A DNA stretch of 64,000 bases, taken from Neoarius graeffei. Its lineage: Eukaryota > Chordata > Actinopteri > Siluriformes > Ariidae. The stretch lies in NCBI RefSeq assembly GCF_027579695.1, contig NC_083577.1:38665198-38729197 (forward strand). The letters run 5' to 3'. This document shows positions 18,515 to 28,753 of this stretch, piece after piece. Position numbers and translations under genes: made by a program. The stretch's first letter is position 1, and every line of letters begins with the position of its first letter. The notes beneath the pieces were generated by a model, which searched no databases, was not told the origin of the DNA, and saw only the letters and a program-made list of their open reading frames with translations.

Positions 18515-19215
18515 GTTTTGTTCTACAGTCTATAGTGGAGACGGTGGTGTGCTGAAATGTCAAGTAATATTCGTTTGGCTGCCTGGGTGGCCCGGGGAGA
18601 GCGACATCCCCCTCAGCAAGCATCGATTATGCGGGACACGTTCTGAATTTGCGGGACGCATAAATTCAGCTTCAAATGCTGTACGCGCACGCGCTATGCG
18701 GGACAGGTGGTCACCCTATATATAGGTCTTATTTTCAGTAGCAGTATATATTTTTAGCAAGATCAATGTCATTTGGCCAAATAAATACCAATATTAATGC
18801 GACGGATGGGCCTGCATCTTGGCACAGAACTCTCCGATGTTTGGGGTAATTGAAGACAGTCTCAGCCTCAAATCTTTCTCAACATCTCCCAGTCTCCTCC
18901 TTCATCCCTGATTTGTGGTGGCGCATTTAGTTTTGCCGATTTCAACCAGTTGAGCATCGCGAATGAATGAATGAAGCCACAAACTACTGCAGAACCGTTA
19001 GAGCGTAGAAGAGGAGTTAAAAATCACCATTACATTTTTTTTTATCTTGCGCACCCCCTAGTGGCAGCTCGCACCACACTTTGGGAACCCCTGCTGTAGG
19101 TGATCCTAGTGTACAAGCACTGAGCATTTGTCACAATCAAAATTACTAAAATAAACAATAAAGACAATCGGTGTCGGGAGCGCGTCGCAAACACGTTCGC
19201 CACGGGGGGCGCCAT

Positions 19216-19640
19216 TTTCCAGTTTGAGTTAGTGTGTGTGCACTTGCTGCCCTCTGATGGACTGGCAAACCGTTTCGGGCAAATTCTCCCACCTTCCAGC
19301 CAGTGTTCCTGGGACAGGCTCTGGATCCACTGTGACCCTGACCAAAATAAAATGGCTACTGAAGATGAATGAGTCCATGATGTACGATGAAGTTTGAGAT
19401 TTACATTACACATTCAGCTATTAAGCCTTTCTATTTTTTAAGTTGCTCTTTCTCAGCTACTAGATATAATCTTAGCCACATTCATCTGCATAAAGAAATG
19501 CCTCTAAATCTCCATATGTGGTAAACAACTTCCCTTTCAAAAGCCCAGTAGCCTGCCTGTGGCAATGCTGATTGCAGACAACATAGAGCATGTCAAAATG
19601 TCTAAAAAGATTAACTTCACTGAAACTGATTTCAGATACT
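19216..19640. other. No feature recognised
   Basis: Flank of the LINE 5' end. Contains tggatccactgtgaccctgac, which resembles a common fish repeat tail, but no boundary could be set. No coding support. Confidence 0.3.
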
Positions 19641-20345
19641 CAGTGCATTTACATGCACATCCAAATCGAGCTACTGTCGGTAATCGAGCTAAGGGTCCCA
19701 GCAGGGGTGCCAGAGAAATCCAATCCTACATGCACACAAGGAAATCGAGCTATTGTGTGAGGTACATTGTGCACCCGAGCCACAGGTGGTGCTACACGCC
19801 CCATCGTGTTGGTACACTTCCGGTTGTCGTCATGAAGAAGAGCTATTCAAGAGTATAAACAAAGTTATCGTTCACAAGAAGAGTGTTTGTATGTACGAAC
19901 AGAAGTGTTCCTAATAAAATGGCCACTAAGTTGAAGTTGATCTGTAATGGTGAACATATTAACTGTTAGCCTGCTAACATGCTAATAACTTACCAACTAA
20001 TTGGAAATGGGTGCGTACATGCCCAGACACAAGTGTTCCTAATAAAGTGGCGGCTAAGGTGAAGTGTCATGCCGACCGAGGCTGTTGTGTTTCCCACTTG
20101 TGGTCTCATCACTTCCGGAAGGGGCAGTGCTGAAGTAAGTAGCTCGACTACGTAGCTCGATAGGGTTTACATGCACTAAGTAGCTCGGCTACAATCGCAT
20201 AATCTAGGTCGCGTAGCTCGATTACAAGAAATCCAGTTCGGTTCGATTTCAGCCGAGCTAAGGTGTTTCCATGGCATTTAGAACTTCGATTTCAGTCGAG
20301 CTACGGCAGAAATTCGATTTTCTCTATGTGCATGTAAACGCACTG
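19641..20345. mobile_element. MITE with long inverted ends and internal repeats
   Basis: 705 bp with about 20-bp inverted ends, cagtgcatttacatgcacat and, inverted, cagtgcgtttacatgcacat. The flanks repeat act (19638-19640 and 20346-20348), a 3-bp duplication as in PIF/Harbinger elements. Inside, the motif tcgagcta and its inverse recur many times near both ends, and a segment with gtgttcctaataaa is duplicated. No transposase. Confidence 0.75.
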
Positions 20346-20348
20346 ACT

Positions 20349-21084
20349 GTTGCACAAAGCAGAGTAAAACAAAATGGTTGATTTGTCACTTTCATAAGTG
20401 GTTTGTCTCAGAAATTATGATGACGAAGACCAACTGGAGAGGGAGAAAACTTCCTTCCAGATACATGAAGTGAGCCATCCACATCTTCTCAAACTGCGGC
20501 TCATGTTGCAGACACCCATAATCACCTAGTGTCATTGTCATTGACAGGAAAGAGAGAATACGACGTCCCTTTCACACAGAGAGCACAGCTAATTTTGCTC
20601 CCAGCAATGGATGATTGTAGTATCAGCAGGATTCAAACTCAGAATCTGCCAATAGGGTGAATGTTTTTCTTTGTACCATTCAGGAGCCAACCTTGAGGTC
20701 ATTTTTTTTTAAAATCAAGAACTAAAATTAAAAAAAAAATACTGCAGTTGTTAAAAGCAGCTTCAGTTCAGAATAATCACAAAAATCAAACCATTTCTTT
20801 CCTCATGAGCTAAAAAAGAAATATGCTGAGATCAGCCAGCCATCTGTTGCACATCTACAGGTAGTTCAAAATTCTTCATCTCAGCTATGTTCGGGGGCAA
20901 AGAAGAAGAATCTTATGACTCCAATTTTAGCTTCCTTTTATTATCTCCAGTTAATTTGAGGATTAAGGAGAAGTTTATTGGTTTTAAAGCTTTAAATGAA
21001 CGGGCACACTCTAAGGTTGCAGATACAGTATGTTATTTCATAGTTTTCATGTCTTCAATATTGTTCTACAATGTAGAAAATACT
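20349..21084. other. No feature recognised
   Basis: Low-complexity A/T-rich sequence without coding support or recognisable repeats. Confidence 0.3.
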
Positions 21085-21436
21085 CATCTCATTATCTCTA
21101 GCCACTTTATCCTGTTAAACAGGGTCACAGGCAAGCTGGAGCCTATCCCAGCTGACTACGGGCGAAAGACGGGGTACACCCTGGACAAGTCACCAGGTCA
21201 TCACAGGGCTGACACATAGACACAGACAACCATTCACACTCACGGTCAATTTAGAGTCACCAGTTAACCTAACCTGCATGTCTTTGGACTGTGGGGGAAA
21301 CCGGAGCACCTGGAGGAAACCCACGCGGACAACATGCAAACTCCGCACAGAAAGGCCCTCGCCGGCCACGGGGCTCGAACCCGGACCTTCTTGCTGTGAG
21401 GCGACAGCGTTAACCACTACACCACCATGCCGCCCC
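21085..21436 (-). repeat. V-SINE, near full length
   Basis: Minus-strand copy with tail (catctcattatctctagcc) at left and tRNA head (inverted B box gggctcgaacc) at right. Flanks aaaatact and aaagtacc suggest a decayed target duplication. Confidence 0.88.
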
Positions 21437-22490
21437 ACAAAGTACCTAAATTTGTAATTAACTGCAGATATTTTATTTAGGCTCTATAGATTGTCTAGCT
21501 ATCTAGATATACTGTATAGTCGTGATTTTCAGTTAAAAGTTCATAAATGCACCTGAATATGTTAAAAAAAAGGGAAAAAGTACAAAATACATTGCATCAA
21601 GTCAAAGAAAAGGTTTGGAGAATGTTTGGATGGTTGATTTTAAAATAACATATGCTATGCTAACTTTATTATATAAAATATGTAAAGGAATAAAGTGCTT
21701 ATGTTTTGTAAAATTCTATAAACATTCATCCAGGAAATGAGCATGTGCTTGTACTAACTACTGCTGGGATCTTAACATTTATTTCACATTTCAGAGTGCA
21801 AAGTGTCCTTTGAGGATCATCAATGTGTAACCCAGTCATAATAAAGGGTTAAAAAATGTTGATGTATTGATATAATATTACTGTTTTCTGTGTTGAGCAA
21901 TGGGAGAGATGATCAGCTATATAGTTTTACTGTTTTCTCATCTGAACCAACAGAGAGATGATTAGCCACTCAGAGCCCATAGTTGGTAAGGTCCTGCCAT
22001 AATTTAACATGACTGACAGGCCACGACACATCTACGTGATCAGATCTGTGTGTGAGACAGAGAGAAGACGTGCTTGTGACGACTGGAGCAGAGAAAGTTA
22101 AAAGTATTTAAAAGTAAAGTAAAGGGAAAAAAAGAAGTATGTACAAGCTAACCAGTCAAAACAGAAGATAACTGATGTGTGTAGAGGTGACCTGGAGTTT
22201 GGAAAGTTCTGTTTTCCCTCTCCATCTATCTTAGTCAGGTCTTAAAGACGGAGTGAGTGCCATTTCTGTAGATCAATTGATGGCGAGCCTCCCAGCTGAT
22301 TTTTCGTGGATTGCAGCTTGACTCATCGAATACTCATCAAACACTCTACCTGGTGGTTGAGTGGTGCCAGTTTCCAGAACTGCTACACATATCCTTAAAG
22401 ACTGCACTTTTATCACAAGAAACTGCCACGTGAGCAGTTACAAACATTAAGAAACGAACAGTGGATTGACAGAATAAATATGCAAACTTT
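21437..22490. other. No feature recognised
   Basis: About 1 kb of A/T-rich sequence with no coding support, terminal repeats or RNA genes that I can see. Confidence 0.3.
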
Positions 22491-23105
22491 TGTCACAGTC
22501 CGGTCCCGTCCATCAATGCCTGAGTTTGTGGGACTCCCATGCCGGCTCCAGGCTGAATCCGGGCCAGTAATTCAGTCCTGCCTTGCTGACGGCCATTTTC
22601 CCTGAAGTGGCACTCCCACACCTGCTACCACTCCTCTCCCATCAGCCAGGGCCTTTTAAAGAACTGTTTGGAGCCACCCCAGTTGCCAGACTGTCTCCTG
22701 TAGACTTTCTTTGCCGCACTACAGCCTTTTGATATTGTGCCTTCTTGAGTCCCCCTGCCTGAATTGTTACTTGTTTTTTCTTGTCTAGTTTTCTGTCCAG
22801 TTTTTTGCTCCTGTTGTACCTGCCTGTTCTTTTGGATTGTGTTTTCGCTTCCTCTGCCTGGATTTCCCTTGTCCCTGTGTTCTTTGTTTTTTTGTGAAGA
22901 GTTTTCTGTCCTGTTTTTGTCCCTGACCATGCCTGCCTGCTCCACTGTGTTTTTGACCTCTTGGCCTGTTCTTTGACCACTGACTTTTGCCTGAGCCCTA
23001 TTGTACCTCTGCCCTCTACTTCATTAAAGAAGTTTTTCTCTGAACTCTGCCTGTTTTGAGTCTGCTCTTAGGTCCTCACTTCACCTCAGCTTGCCATTTC
23101 TGACA
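22491..23105 (+). mobile_element. Solo LTR
   Basis: 615 bp running from tgtcacagtccgg to tttctgaca, flanked by an exact 5-bp duplication, acttt, at 22486-22490 and 23106-23110. It is rich in TTTTG and CCTGCC phrases, with a polyadenylation-like attaaag near 23020, as in fish Ty3/Gypsy LTRs. No internal region is present, so it is the product of LTR-LTR recombination. Orientation is inferred from the polyadenylation-like site. Confidence 0.8.
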
Positions 23106-23110
23106 ACTTT

Positions 23111-23595
23111 ATTGACTACTGGCAAACAACTCATTATTTTTAAAGGGCTCAGTTTTTATTTTCATTTGTTATTCTGCAAAGTTACTAAAATTTACAGTTG
23201 CAATTTACATTGTTGTCTGTGTACTTTCATTTATGGCCATTACGGTCTGTCCCTCAGCTCCTTATGAACCTAGACTAGCAGTGTATTTACTGGGAATGGG
23301 TTACAGATGCATTATTTGATCTAGACTCCAGGTCTATGAAAGGCTGCTTCTCCTGGAGGACTTTGTAGAACTCTGCTTTCATTTCTGTTCCTCCTGAATC
23401 GAGAGATCTGTACAATTTCCTCATTTTCTCCTGTGCTGTTGGTGCCTCACTGACATCACTGTACATTTCATTACTGATGATTTTTTTTGGTTAGTAAAGT
23501 ATCTGCTATTTCCATTACTGATCCATCTCTCTGAGTGTGCCTCTGTGTTTATCTACAAATTCAATACCTAAAATAGTTTTGTTAAATTGTAACCA
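23111..23595. other. No feature recognised
   Basis: Intergenic-like sequence between the solo LTR and a V-SINE. No coding support. Confidence 0.3.
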
Positions 23596-23940
23596 GGCGG
23601 CACGGTGGTGTGGTGGTTAGCGCTGTCGCCTCACAGCAAGAAGGTCCGGGTTCGAGCCCCGTGGCCGGCGAGGGCCTTTCTGTGCGGAGTTTGCAAGTTC
23701 TCCCCGTGTCCGCGTGGGTTTCCTCCGGGTGCTCCGGTTTCCCCCACAGTCCAAAGACATGCAGGTTAGGTTAACTGGTGACTCTAAATTGACCATAGGT
23801 GTGAATGGTTGTCTGTGTCTATGTGTCAGCCCTGTGATGACCTGGCGACTTGTCGCCTTTCGCCTGTAGTCAGCTGGGATAGGCTCCAGCTTGCCTGCGA
23901 CCCTGTAGAACAGGATAAAGCGGCTAGAGATGATGAAATG
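23596..23940 (+). repeat. V-SINE, near full length
   Basis: Head with B box ggttcgagccc and V-domain intact. It lacks about 15 bp (ccagggtgtaccccg) that other copies have before the tail, an internal deletion. Confidence 0.9.
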
Positions 23941-23964
23941 AGATTTTTCACAATATTTAAACAT

Positions 23965-24092
23965 CTCATCTCATCATCTCTAGCCGCTTTATCCTGTTCT
24001 ACAGGGTCACAGGCAAGCTGGAGCCTATCCCAGCTAACTATGGGCGGAAGGCGGGGTACACCCGGGACAAGTCGCCAGGTCATCACAGGGCT
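23965..24092 (-). repeat. 5'-truncated V-SINE
   Basis: A 128-bp 3' fragment flanked by an exact 12-bp duplication, atatttaaacat, at 23953-23964 and 24093-24104. It lies tail to tail with the preceding V-SINE and ends at the same internal site as the copy at 693-809. Confidence 0.9.
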
Positions 24093-24104
24093 ATATTTAA
24101 ACAT

Positions 24105-24367
24105 ATGATTAAAATATGATACATAAGAAGGTTGCAGGGTTAGAACTTTTGTGTTTTTCTGTTTGGGAAATAGTGGTCAATGAATAAAAAATAAATTGAA
24201 TGTTGCAAATGTACATTTTGCTCTTTTGGGAAAGAGCGTATGAAGCTGAAAAATACATGATGCAAATTTCACTTAGAAAGTCTTACCTTTATCTATTTTG
24301 ACTGAAATTGCTTTGTGACCGTCAGCTGAGGTAATAAGACAGAAAACAAGATTCAGTGTGACAATAG
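24105..24367. other. No feature recognised
   Basis: Short A/T-rich interval between a V-SINE and the Tc1-like element. Confidence 0.3.
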
Positions 24368-24519
24368 TACAGTGTCTTGCAAAAGTATTCATCCCCCTTG
24401 GTGTTTGTCCTGGTTTGTTGCATTACAAGATGGAATTAAAATGGATTTTTGGAGGGTTAGCACCATTTGATTTACACAACATGCCTACCACTTTAAAAGT
24501 GAAAATTGTTTTATTGTGA

Positions 24520-24661
24520 GTTCAAAAGGAAGGGAAAGAGGCCACACTATGCATACAGATATTTATTCACAAAGATGCATTTCAGCGTGTGCCTTCCTCA
24601 GCATGCTCAAGTACATGTTACTACAAATCTTAAATACCCACACCCATGTACACACCCCCAT
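24520..24661. repeat. Left inverted terminal repeat of the Penelope-like element
   Basis: Pairs with 26358-26506 in inverted orientation with a few substitutions and small gaps. It ends inside near ccatgtacacacccc. Confidence 0.8.
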
Positions 24662-24810
24662 CATCAACCAATGACAATACAGTAAAGTTAAATACAATAA
24701 TTGGCAATATCAATATAGTAGTTAAAACAGTCCATTGATCTTAAAACCTCTTGTAAAAAAAATCCAGATGAAAATATGGAAATCAGCACAAGTATCGTCA
24801 CGTCACATTT

Positions 24811-25089
24811 TTACAAGAAACAGGTCAAAGACAAATCTTCATTCATTCCATGAGGAATGCAAGTATTCAGGTTAAAAATATACCAAGCCTCCCTTTGTAG
24901 AAGGCGATTCCCATGGTCTCTACCTCTTGGAGACCGATTGACCATTTCCAAGCCCATGAACCTGAGCACTTTGGTGTCATGGCCTGCAATATTAAAGTGT
25001 CTTGCAACTGACAACCTTTCATCATTTTTTCTGATTGCACATTTATGTTCACAAATTTTAGTTTTTAATTGGTGTTTTGTTTTGCACAC
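24811..25089 (-). CDS. Penelope-like GIY-YIG endonuclease, C-terminal part
   Basis: 92 codons. It shows the second half of a GIY-YIG-type domain as found in Penelope-like elements: C-x-T-K-x-x-L-K-x-R-I-like start, E-H-K-C-A-I-R, V-A-R-H-F, then RDHGNRLLQREAWYI with the catalytic Glu, and LNTCIPHGMNE at the end. The GIY and YIG strands would lie upstream, where the frame is broken. In intact elements the enzyme nicks the target for priming. Confidence 0.75.
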   Translation of the reverse strand: MCKTKHQLKTKICEHKCAIRKNDERLSVARHFNIAGHDTKVLRFMGLEMVNRSPRGRDHGNRLLQREAWYIFNLNTCIPHGMNEDLSLTCFL

Positions 25090-25509
25090 ATAAAATAGCT
25101 CTCAAGGGCATGTCAATAAATACACAACAAACATAGATAAACAAGTAATTCTGCCCTTTACTTTATATGCTCTATCTGTTTTCGGATGGGTAAAAGATTT
25201 TTTTCTGTGAGCATGTTGTTACATCCTACACAAATAAGACACTTAAAATTACCATATGGAATCTTAAAGGAAAACGATGGAGTTAATACAGGAAGCTATG
25301 ACCATACCAATTGGTCTCTCAAGTTGGGTGCTCTTTTATACCAAGCGCGCGGGAGATCTTGAAAAGCATGGCTAATGTTTGGATCACTACTTAAAATGTG
25401 CCAATGACGATGGACAGTATTTTTAATTTATTTGCTATCTGCCCACAGGTGGACACGAAGGTAACTGGAGTGTTCGTGTTGAGTGTCTCTGTGTGTGTGC
25501 AATTGCTCA

Positions 25510-26376
25510 TTAAATCAGAGCATTGAATAGTGCACACCCACTCCAGACAACCCTGCAATAAGGTTGGGGCATACCCCTGTCAAGAAATCTTTGGCATAGC
25601 TCTTCTGCTTGCCTCTCAAATGCTTCTTCACTATCGCAGATACGGTGTACCCTTAAAAATTGGCTATAAGGCAAGCTGCATTTAAGTGAAGGTGGATGGA
25701 AACTTTGATAATCTAAATAAGCGTTACGATTGGTTTCTTTCCTATAGATCTTTGTGTGCAATGAGTTATCCAACTTTTTCACTACAACATCCAAGTATGG
25801 CATAACCTTGTCATCACAATTCAATGTGAATTTATTAGAAGGCAATCAGGTATTCACATAGTTACTGAAGGTGACCAGTTCTTCTTTTGAACCTAGCCAT
25901 ATAAAAAATATATCATCAATGCACCTATACCACACCTTTAGATGTTTCTTGAAAGGATTATCAGAGTAGATGAAATCATGCTCAAATGTACCCATAAAAA
26001 GGTTGGCATAATTCGATACCATAGGCGATCCCATTGCGGTACCCTGGGTCTGCAAGAAAAAATTATTCTGAAACATGAAATAATTCTTTGTTAAAACCTG
26101 ACAAGCTAATGACATTAGAAACTCAGTCTGTGGCACTTGGTTTATCCGTAGGTAATGTTCTAAGGCTGCTAAACCCACAGTGTATGGGATATTAGTGTAC
26201 AAACTAGTCACATCCATAGTACATACCATATCAGATACATTCACTTCTCCAATATGCAACAATTTAGTCAGAAAATATGTTGTATCTTTCAGAAAAGAGG
26301 ACAAATTATACACCAGTTCCTTAATATGATGGTCAACAAATTGAGAAAGAGGTTCAGTCACATGGGGTGTGTACAT
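25510..26376 (-). pseudogene. Penelope-like reverse transcriptase
   Basis: Two frames in phase, divided by one TGA at 25846-25848. The first has DVTSLYTNIP, TQGTAMGSPM and YRCIDDIFFIW, the catalytic box, where the first position is usually RYIDD; here C replaces Y. The second has YLDVVVKK, YRKETNRNAYLDY and SLPYSQFLRVHRIC, typical of the Penelope RT thumb region. The N-terminal part upstream of 26376 is missing or degenerate. Inactive. Confidence 0.85.
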
Positions 26377-26506
26377 GAGTGTGGATATTTAAGATTTGTA
26401 GTAACACTGATGTACTTGAGCACACTGAGGAAGGCACATGCCAAAACGAGTCTGTGTGAATAAATATCTGTATGCATAGTGTGGCCTCTTTCCCTTTCTT
26501 TTCAAC
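26358..26506. repeat. Right inverted terminal repeat of the Penelope-like element
   Basis: Inverted partner of 24520-24661. Confidence 0.8.
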
Positions 26507-26745
26507 TGACAATATGTCATTTGCCCAAATGAGGATGGGTTCCCTTTTGAGTCTAGTTCCTCTCGAGGTTTCTTCCTCATGTTGTCTGAGGGAATTTTTC
26601 CTTGCCACCATTGCCACAGGCTTGCTCATTGGGGATAGATTAAGGATAAAATTAGCTCATGTTTTAAGTCATTCAAATTCTGTAAAGCTGCTTCGCAACA
26701 ATGTTTATTGTTAAAAGTGCTATACAAATAAACTTCACTTGACTT
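26507..26745 (+). repeat. L2 3'-end fragment beside the Penelope-like element
   Basis: Similar to 48745-48975: gcccaaatgaggatgggttc, ctctcgaggtttcttcctca and the end tacaaataaacttcacttga with TTGAC-type tail. It lies between the Penelope-like repeat and the right copy of the 14-bp direct repeat, so it may have been carried in with that element. Confidence 0.8.
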
Positions 26746-27059
26746 GACTATATGTTAGGCCAGCACTCTCAGAATTAATAAAAACACACTGAGTGAAGCC
26801 TACTCCTACCCTTATGCACTTTGTTTTATTGTGACACAAACAATAATTAATATGAAAAAAATAGAAATCTGGAGTTTGCATAAGTATTCACCCCCTTTCG
26901 TATGAAACCCCTAAATCAGAGCTGGTCCAACCAGTTCACTTCATAAGTCACATAATTAGTTGATTAAGATCCATCTGTGTGTAATCAAAGTGTCACATGA
27001 TCTGTCACATGATGTCTGTATAAATCAACCTGTTCTGGAAGGACCCTGACTCTGCAACA

Positions 27060-27960
27060 CTACTAAGCAAGCAACATGAAAACCAAGGAGCACTCCAAAC
27101 AAGTTGTGAAGAAGTATAGATCAGGGTTGGGTTTTAAAAAATATCCCAAACTTTGAATATCCCAGGGAGCACCATTAAATCTATTATAGCAAAATAATAA
27201 GAATACGTCACCACTACAAACCTGATAAGAGAAGGCCGCCCACCAAAACTCACAGACCGGGCAAGGAGGGCATTAATCAGAGATGCAACAAAGACACCAA
27301 AGATAACACTGAAGGAGCTGCAAAGATCCACAGCGGAGATGGGAGTATCTGTCCATAGGACCACTTTAAGCTGTACACCCCACAGAGTGGGGCTTTATGG
27401 AAGAGTGGCCAGAAAAAAGTCATTGCTTAAGAAAACACATTTGGAGTTTGCCCAACAGCATGTGGCAAATGCCCCAAACACATGGGAGAAGATTCTCTGG
27501 TCAAATGAAACTAAAATTGATCTTTTTAGCCATCATGGGAAATGCCATGTGTGGGGCAAACCCAACACCCTGAGAACACCATTCCTACAGTGAAGCCTGG
27601 TGGTGGCAGCATCATGCTGTCAGGATGTTTTTCATCTCCATGGACAGGAAAGCTGGTCAGGACTGAAGGAAAGATGGATGGCACTAAATACAGGGCAATT
27701 CTGGAGGAAAACCTGTTTAAGTAGGCCAGAGGTTTGAGACTGGGATGTGGGTTCATGTTCCAGCAGGACCATGACCCTAAACATACTGCTAAAGCTCTAC
27801 TGGAGTGGTTTAAAGGGAAACATTTAAATGTTTTTGAATGGCCTAGTCAAAGCCCAGACCTCAATCCAATTGAGAATCTGTGACATAACTTGAAAGTTGC
27901 TGGACATCAGTGCAAACCATCTAACAGTTTTGCCCAGTGGCTCGATGTGCTAAGCTAATA
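27060..27960 (+). pseudogene. Tc1-like transposase remnant
   Basis: Recognisable segments in different frames: KTKEHSKQ near 27080; HLEFAQQHV and ILWSNETKIDLF (first catalytic Asp replaced by Asn) near 27440-27520; [12 protein letters not shown] and [15 protein letters not shown] near 27600-27715; [16 protein letters not shown] text near 27755 and [12 protein letters not shown] near 27845-27885. This is the DDE transposase of Tc1 elements, here with many stops and shifts. Confidence 0.8.
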
Positions 27961-28030
27961 GACACATACCCCAAGAGACTTGCAGCTGTAATTGCAACAA
28001 AATGTGGCTCTACAAAGTGTTTGGGGTCGT

Positions 28031-28263
28031 TTCTCTTTACTTACTTGAGCAGTTCTTGACAAAATACTACAGTTGTGGAATAGGACTATTTACTGAATTT
28101 TTACTATTTACTGTTTACTATTTGATCTCAAATGCCATATTGGATAAAATGAGAAGCAGCAACTGCAAAAGCTCCATTACCTTTTAGTTTAAGCTGTAAC
28201 CTTAGGACATGTAAAAGAATTTCACTGGCAGATCTGAGAGACCTAGACTATTTCAGGACCCTG

Positions 28264-28315
<52 letters not shown>

Positions 28316-28585
28316 ATGAAGTAATGATCAGGACTGTGTTGTCTGAATTTACCAAGCCTTTTGTATTCTTGCTAGTCTGGTGTTTTTGATTATTGTTCTG
28401 GTTTGTGAATTTTGCCATTTTGGATTTTGTCTAGTTCAAGTTGTTGGCTGATTGCCTGACCCTTGCCTGTTTTTTGACATTGATTCTTGACTCACCTTTT
28501 AGATTTGTCTGCCTGTATTTTAATAAACTTCTAACTGCATCCTATTCCTGTCTACCTTCCTGACATCATTTTTCATTTTAAAAGC
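28031..28585. repeat. (CA)n microsatellite and LTR-like tail
   Basis: A pure (CA)n run lies at 28266-28314. From about 28330 to 28567 the sequence is rich in TTTTG and GCCTG phrases, with attttaataaact near 28518 and an end ttcctgaca, which resembles an LTR 3' part. No TG start or target duplication was found. Confidence 0.5.
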
Positions 28586-28753
28586 CTCACCCTTTTCCCT
28601 TCACTGTGGAAACACATCTACTGATGCAACTGGACACATCGTCAGTGATGTTCCTGGAATCATTGGGTGTTTCAGGTCTTTCAACATCATACACCCTCAT
28701 CCAGGTGACCCAGCTGGGGCTGATCAGACCCCAGCTTGTGTCCAGATGGCATG

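Larger units (their letters stand above)
17384..18718. mobile_element. Inner hAT-like element nested in the outer hAT
   Basis: 1335 bp with perfect 15-bp inverted ends, tagggtgaccacctg, and an exact 8-bp duplication, tatatagg, at 17376-17383 and 18719-18726. It contains one BED-finger coding block (minus), an L2 3'-end fragment and a GT run. It lacks the rest of a transposase, so it is a deletion derivative. Confidence 0.9.
16414..19093. mobile_element. Non-autonomous hAT element (outer)
   Basis: Ends are cagcggttcccaaa and, inverted, caggggttcccaaa, with an exact 8-bp duplication, ctgtaggt, at 16406-16413 and 19094-19101. Eight-bp duplications and CAG-type ends define hAT. With the inner element removed it is about 1.3 kb and encodes no transposase. 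It interrupts the L2-type LINE in its coding region. Confidence 0.9.
13097..19215 (-). mobile_element. L2-type LINE, split by nested DNA transposons
   Basis: A non-LTR retrotransposon on the minus strand with an APE endonuclease, a reverse transcriptase with FADD, and a 3' end at about 13097 formed by repeats of ttcaaga. The 5' coding part lies at 19215-19102, where a frame beginning MAPPVANVF reads to TRITY; it resumes beyond 16414 as SKDT. The hAT at 16414-19093 with an 8-bp duplication lies exactly between. I place it in the L2/Rex1 part of the jockey group from the endonuclease and RT motifs; the exact clade is uncertain. Confidence 0.8.
24520..26506 (-). mobile_element. Penelope-like element with inverted terminal repeats
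   Basis: Minus-strand element with a Penelope-type reverse transcriptase and a downstream GIY-YIG endonuclease part. About 140-bp imperfect inverted repeats form its ends (24520-24661 and 26358-26506); both contain agaggccacactatgcatac and gatatttattcaca. A 14-bp direct repeat, ttgttttattgtga, lies at 24506-24519 and 26821-26834, beyond a 314-bp segment with an L2 3' end. Penelope-like elements are known for LTR-like repeats in either orientation and variable target duplications. Confidence 0.85.
24368..28030 (+). mobile_element. Tc1-like transposon, degenerate, split by a Penelope-like element
   Basis: Left end is TA then cagtgtcttgcaaaagtatt, a known fish Tc1-like terminus with a repeat of the gcaaaagtattcatccccct type. 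The element continues after the insertion from 26835, with agtttgcataagtattcacc as inner repeat, and has a decayed transposase at 27075-27960. The right inverted end is not found after ttgcaacaaaatgtggctct near 28010, so it is truncated or replaced there. Confidence 0.8.

Noticed and set aside
18372..18725. Frames with runs of TH or VC residues
   Set aside because: They are translations of the TG microsatellite in the inner hAT.
22625..22980. Basic, Gln/Lys-rich minus-strand frames
   Set aside because: They are translations of the T-rich solo LTR; no conserved domain.
693..24092. CRISPR-like interpretation of repeated sequences
   Set aside because: The repeats are dispersed SINEs with target duplications in a fish-like genome, not regularly spaced short repeats.
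28330..28567. Second solo LTR
   Set aside because: The right end looks like ...ctgaca, but no matching left end or duplication was seen.
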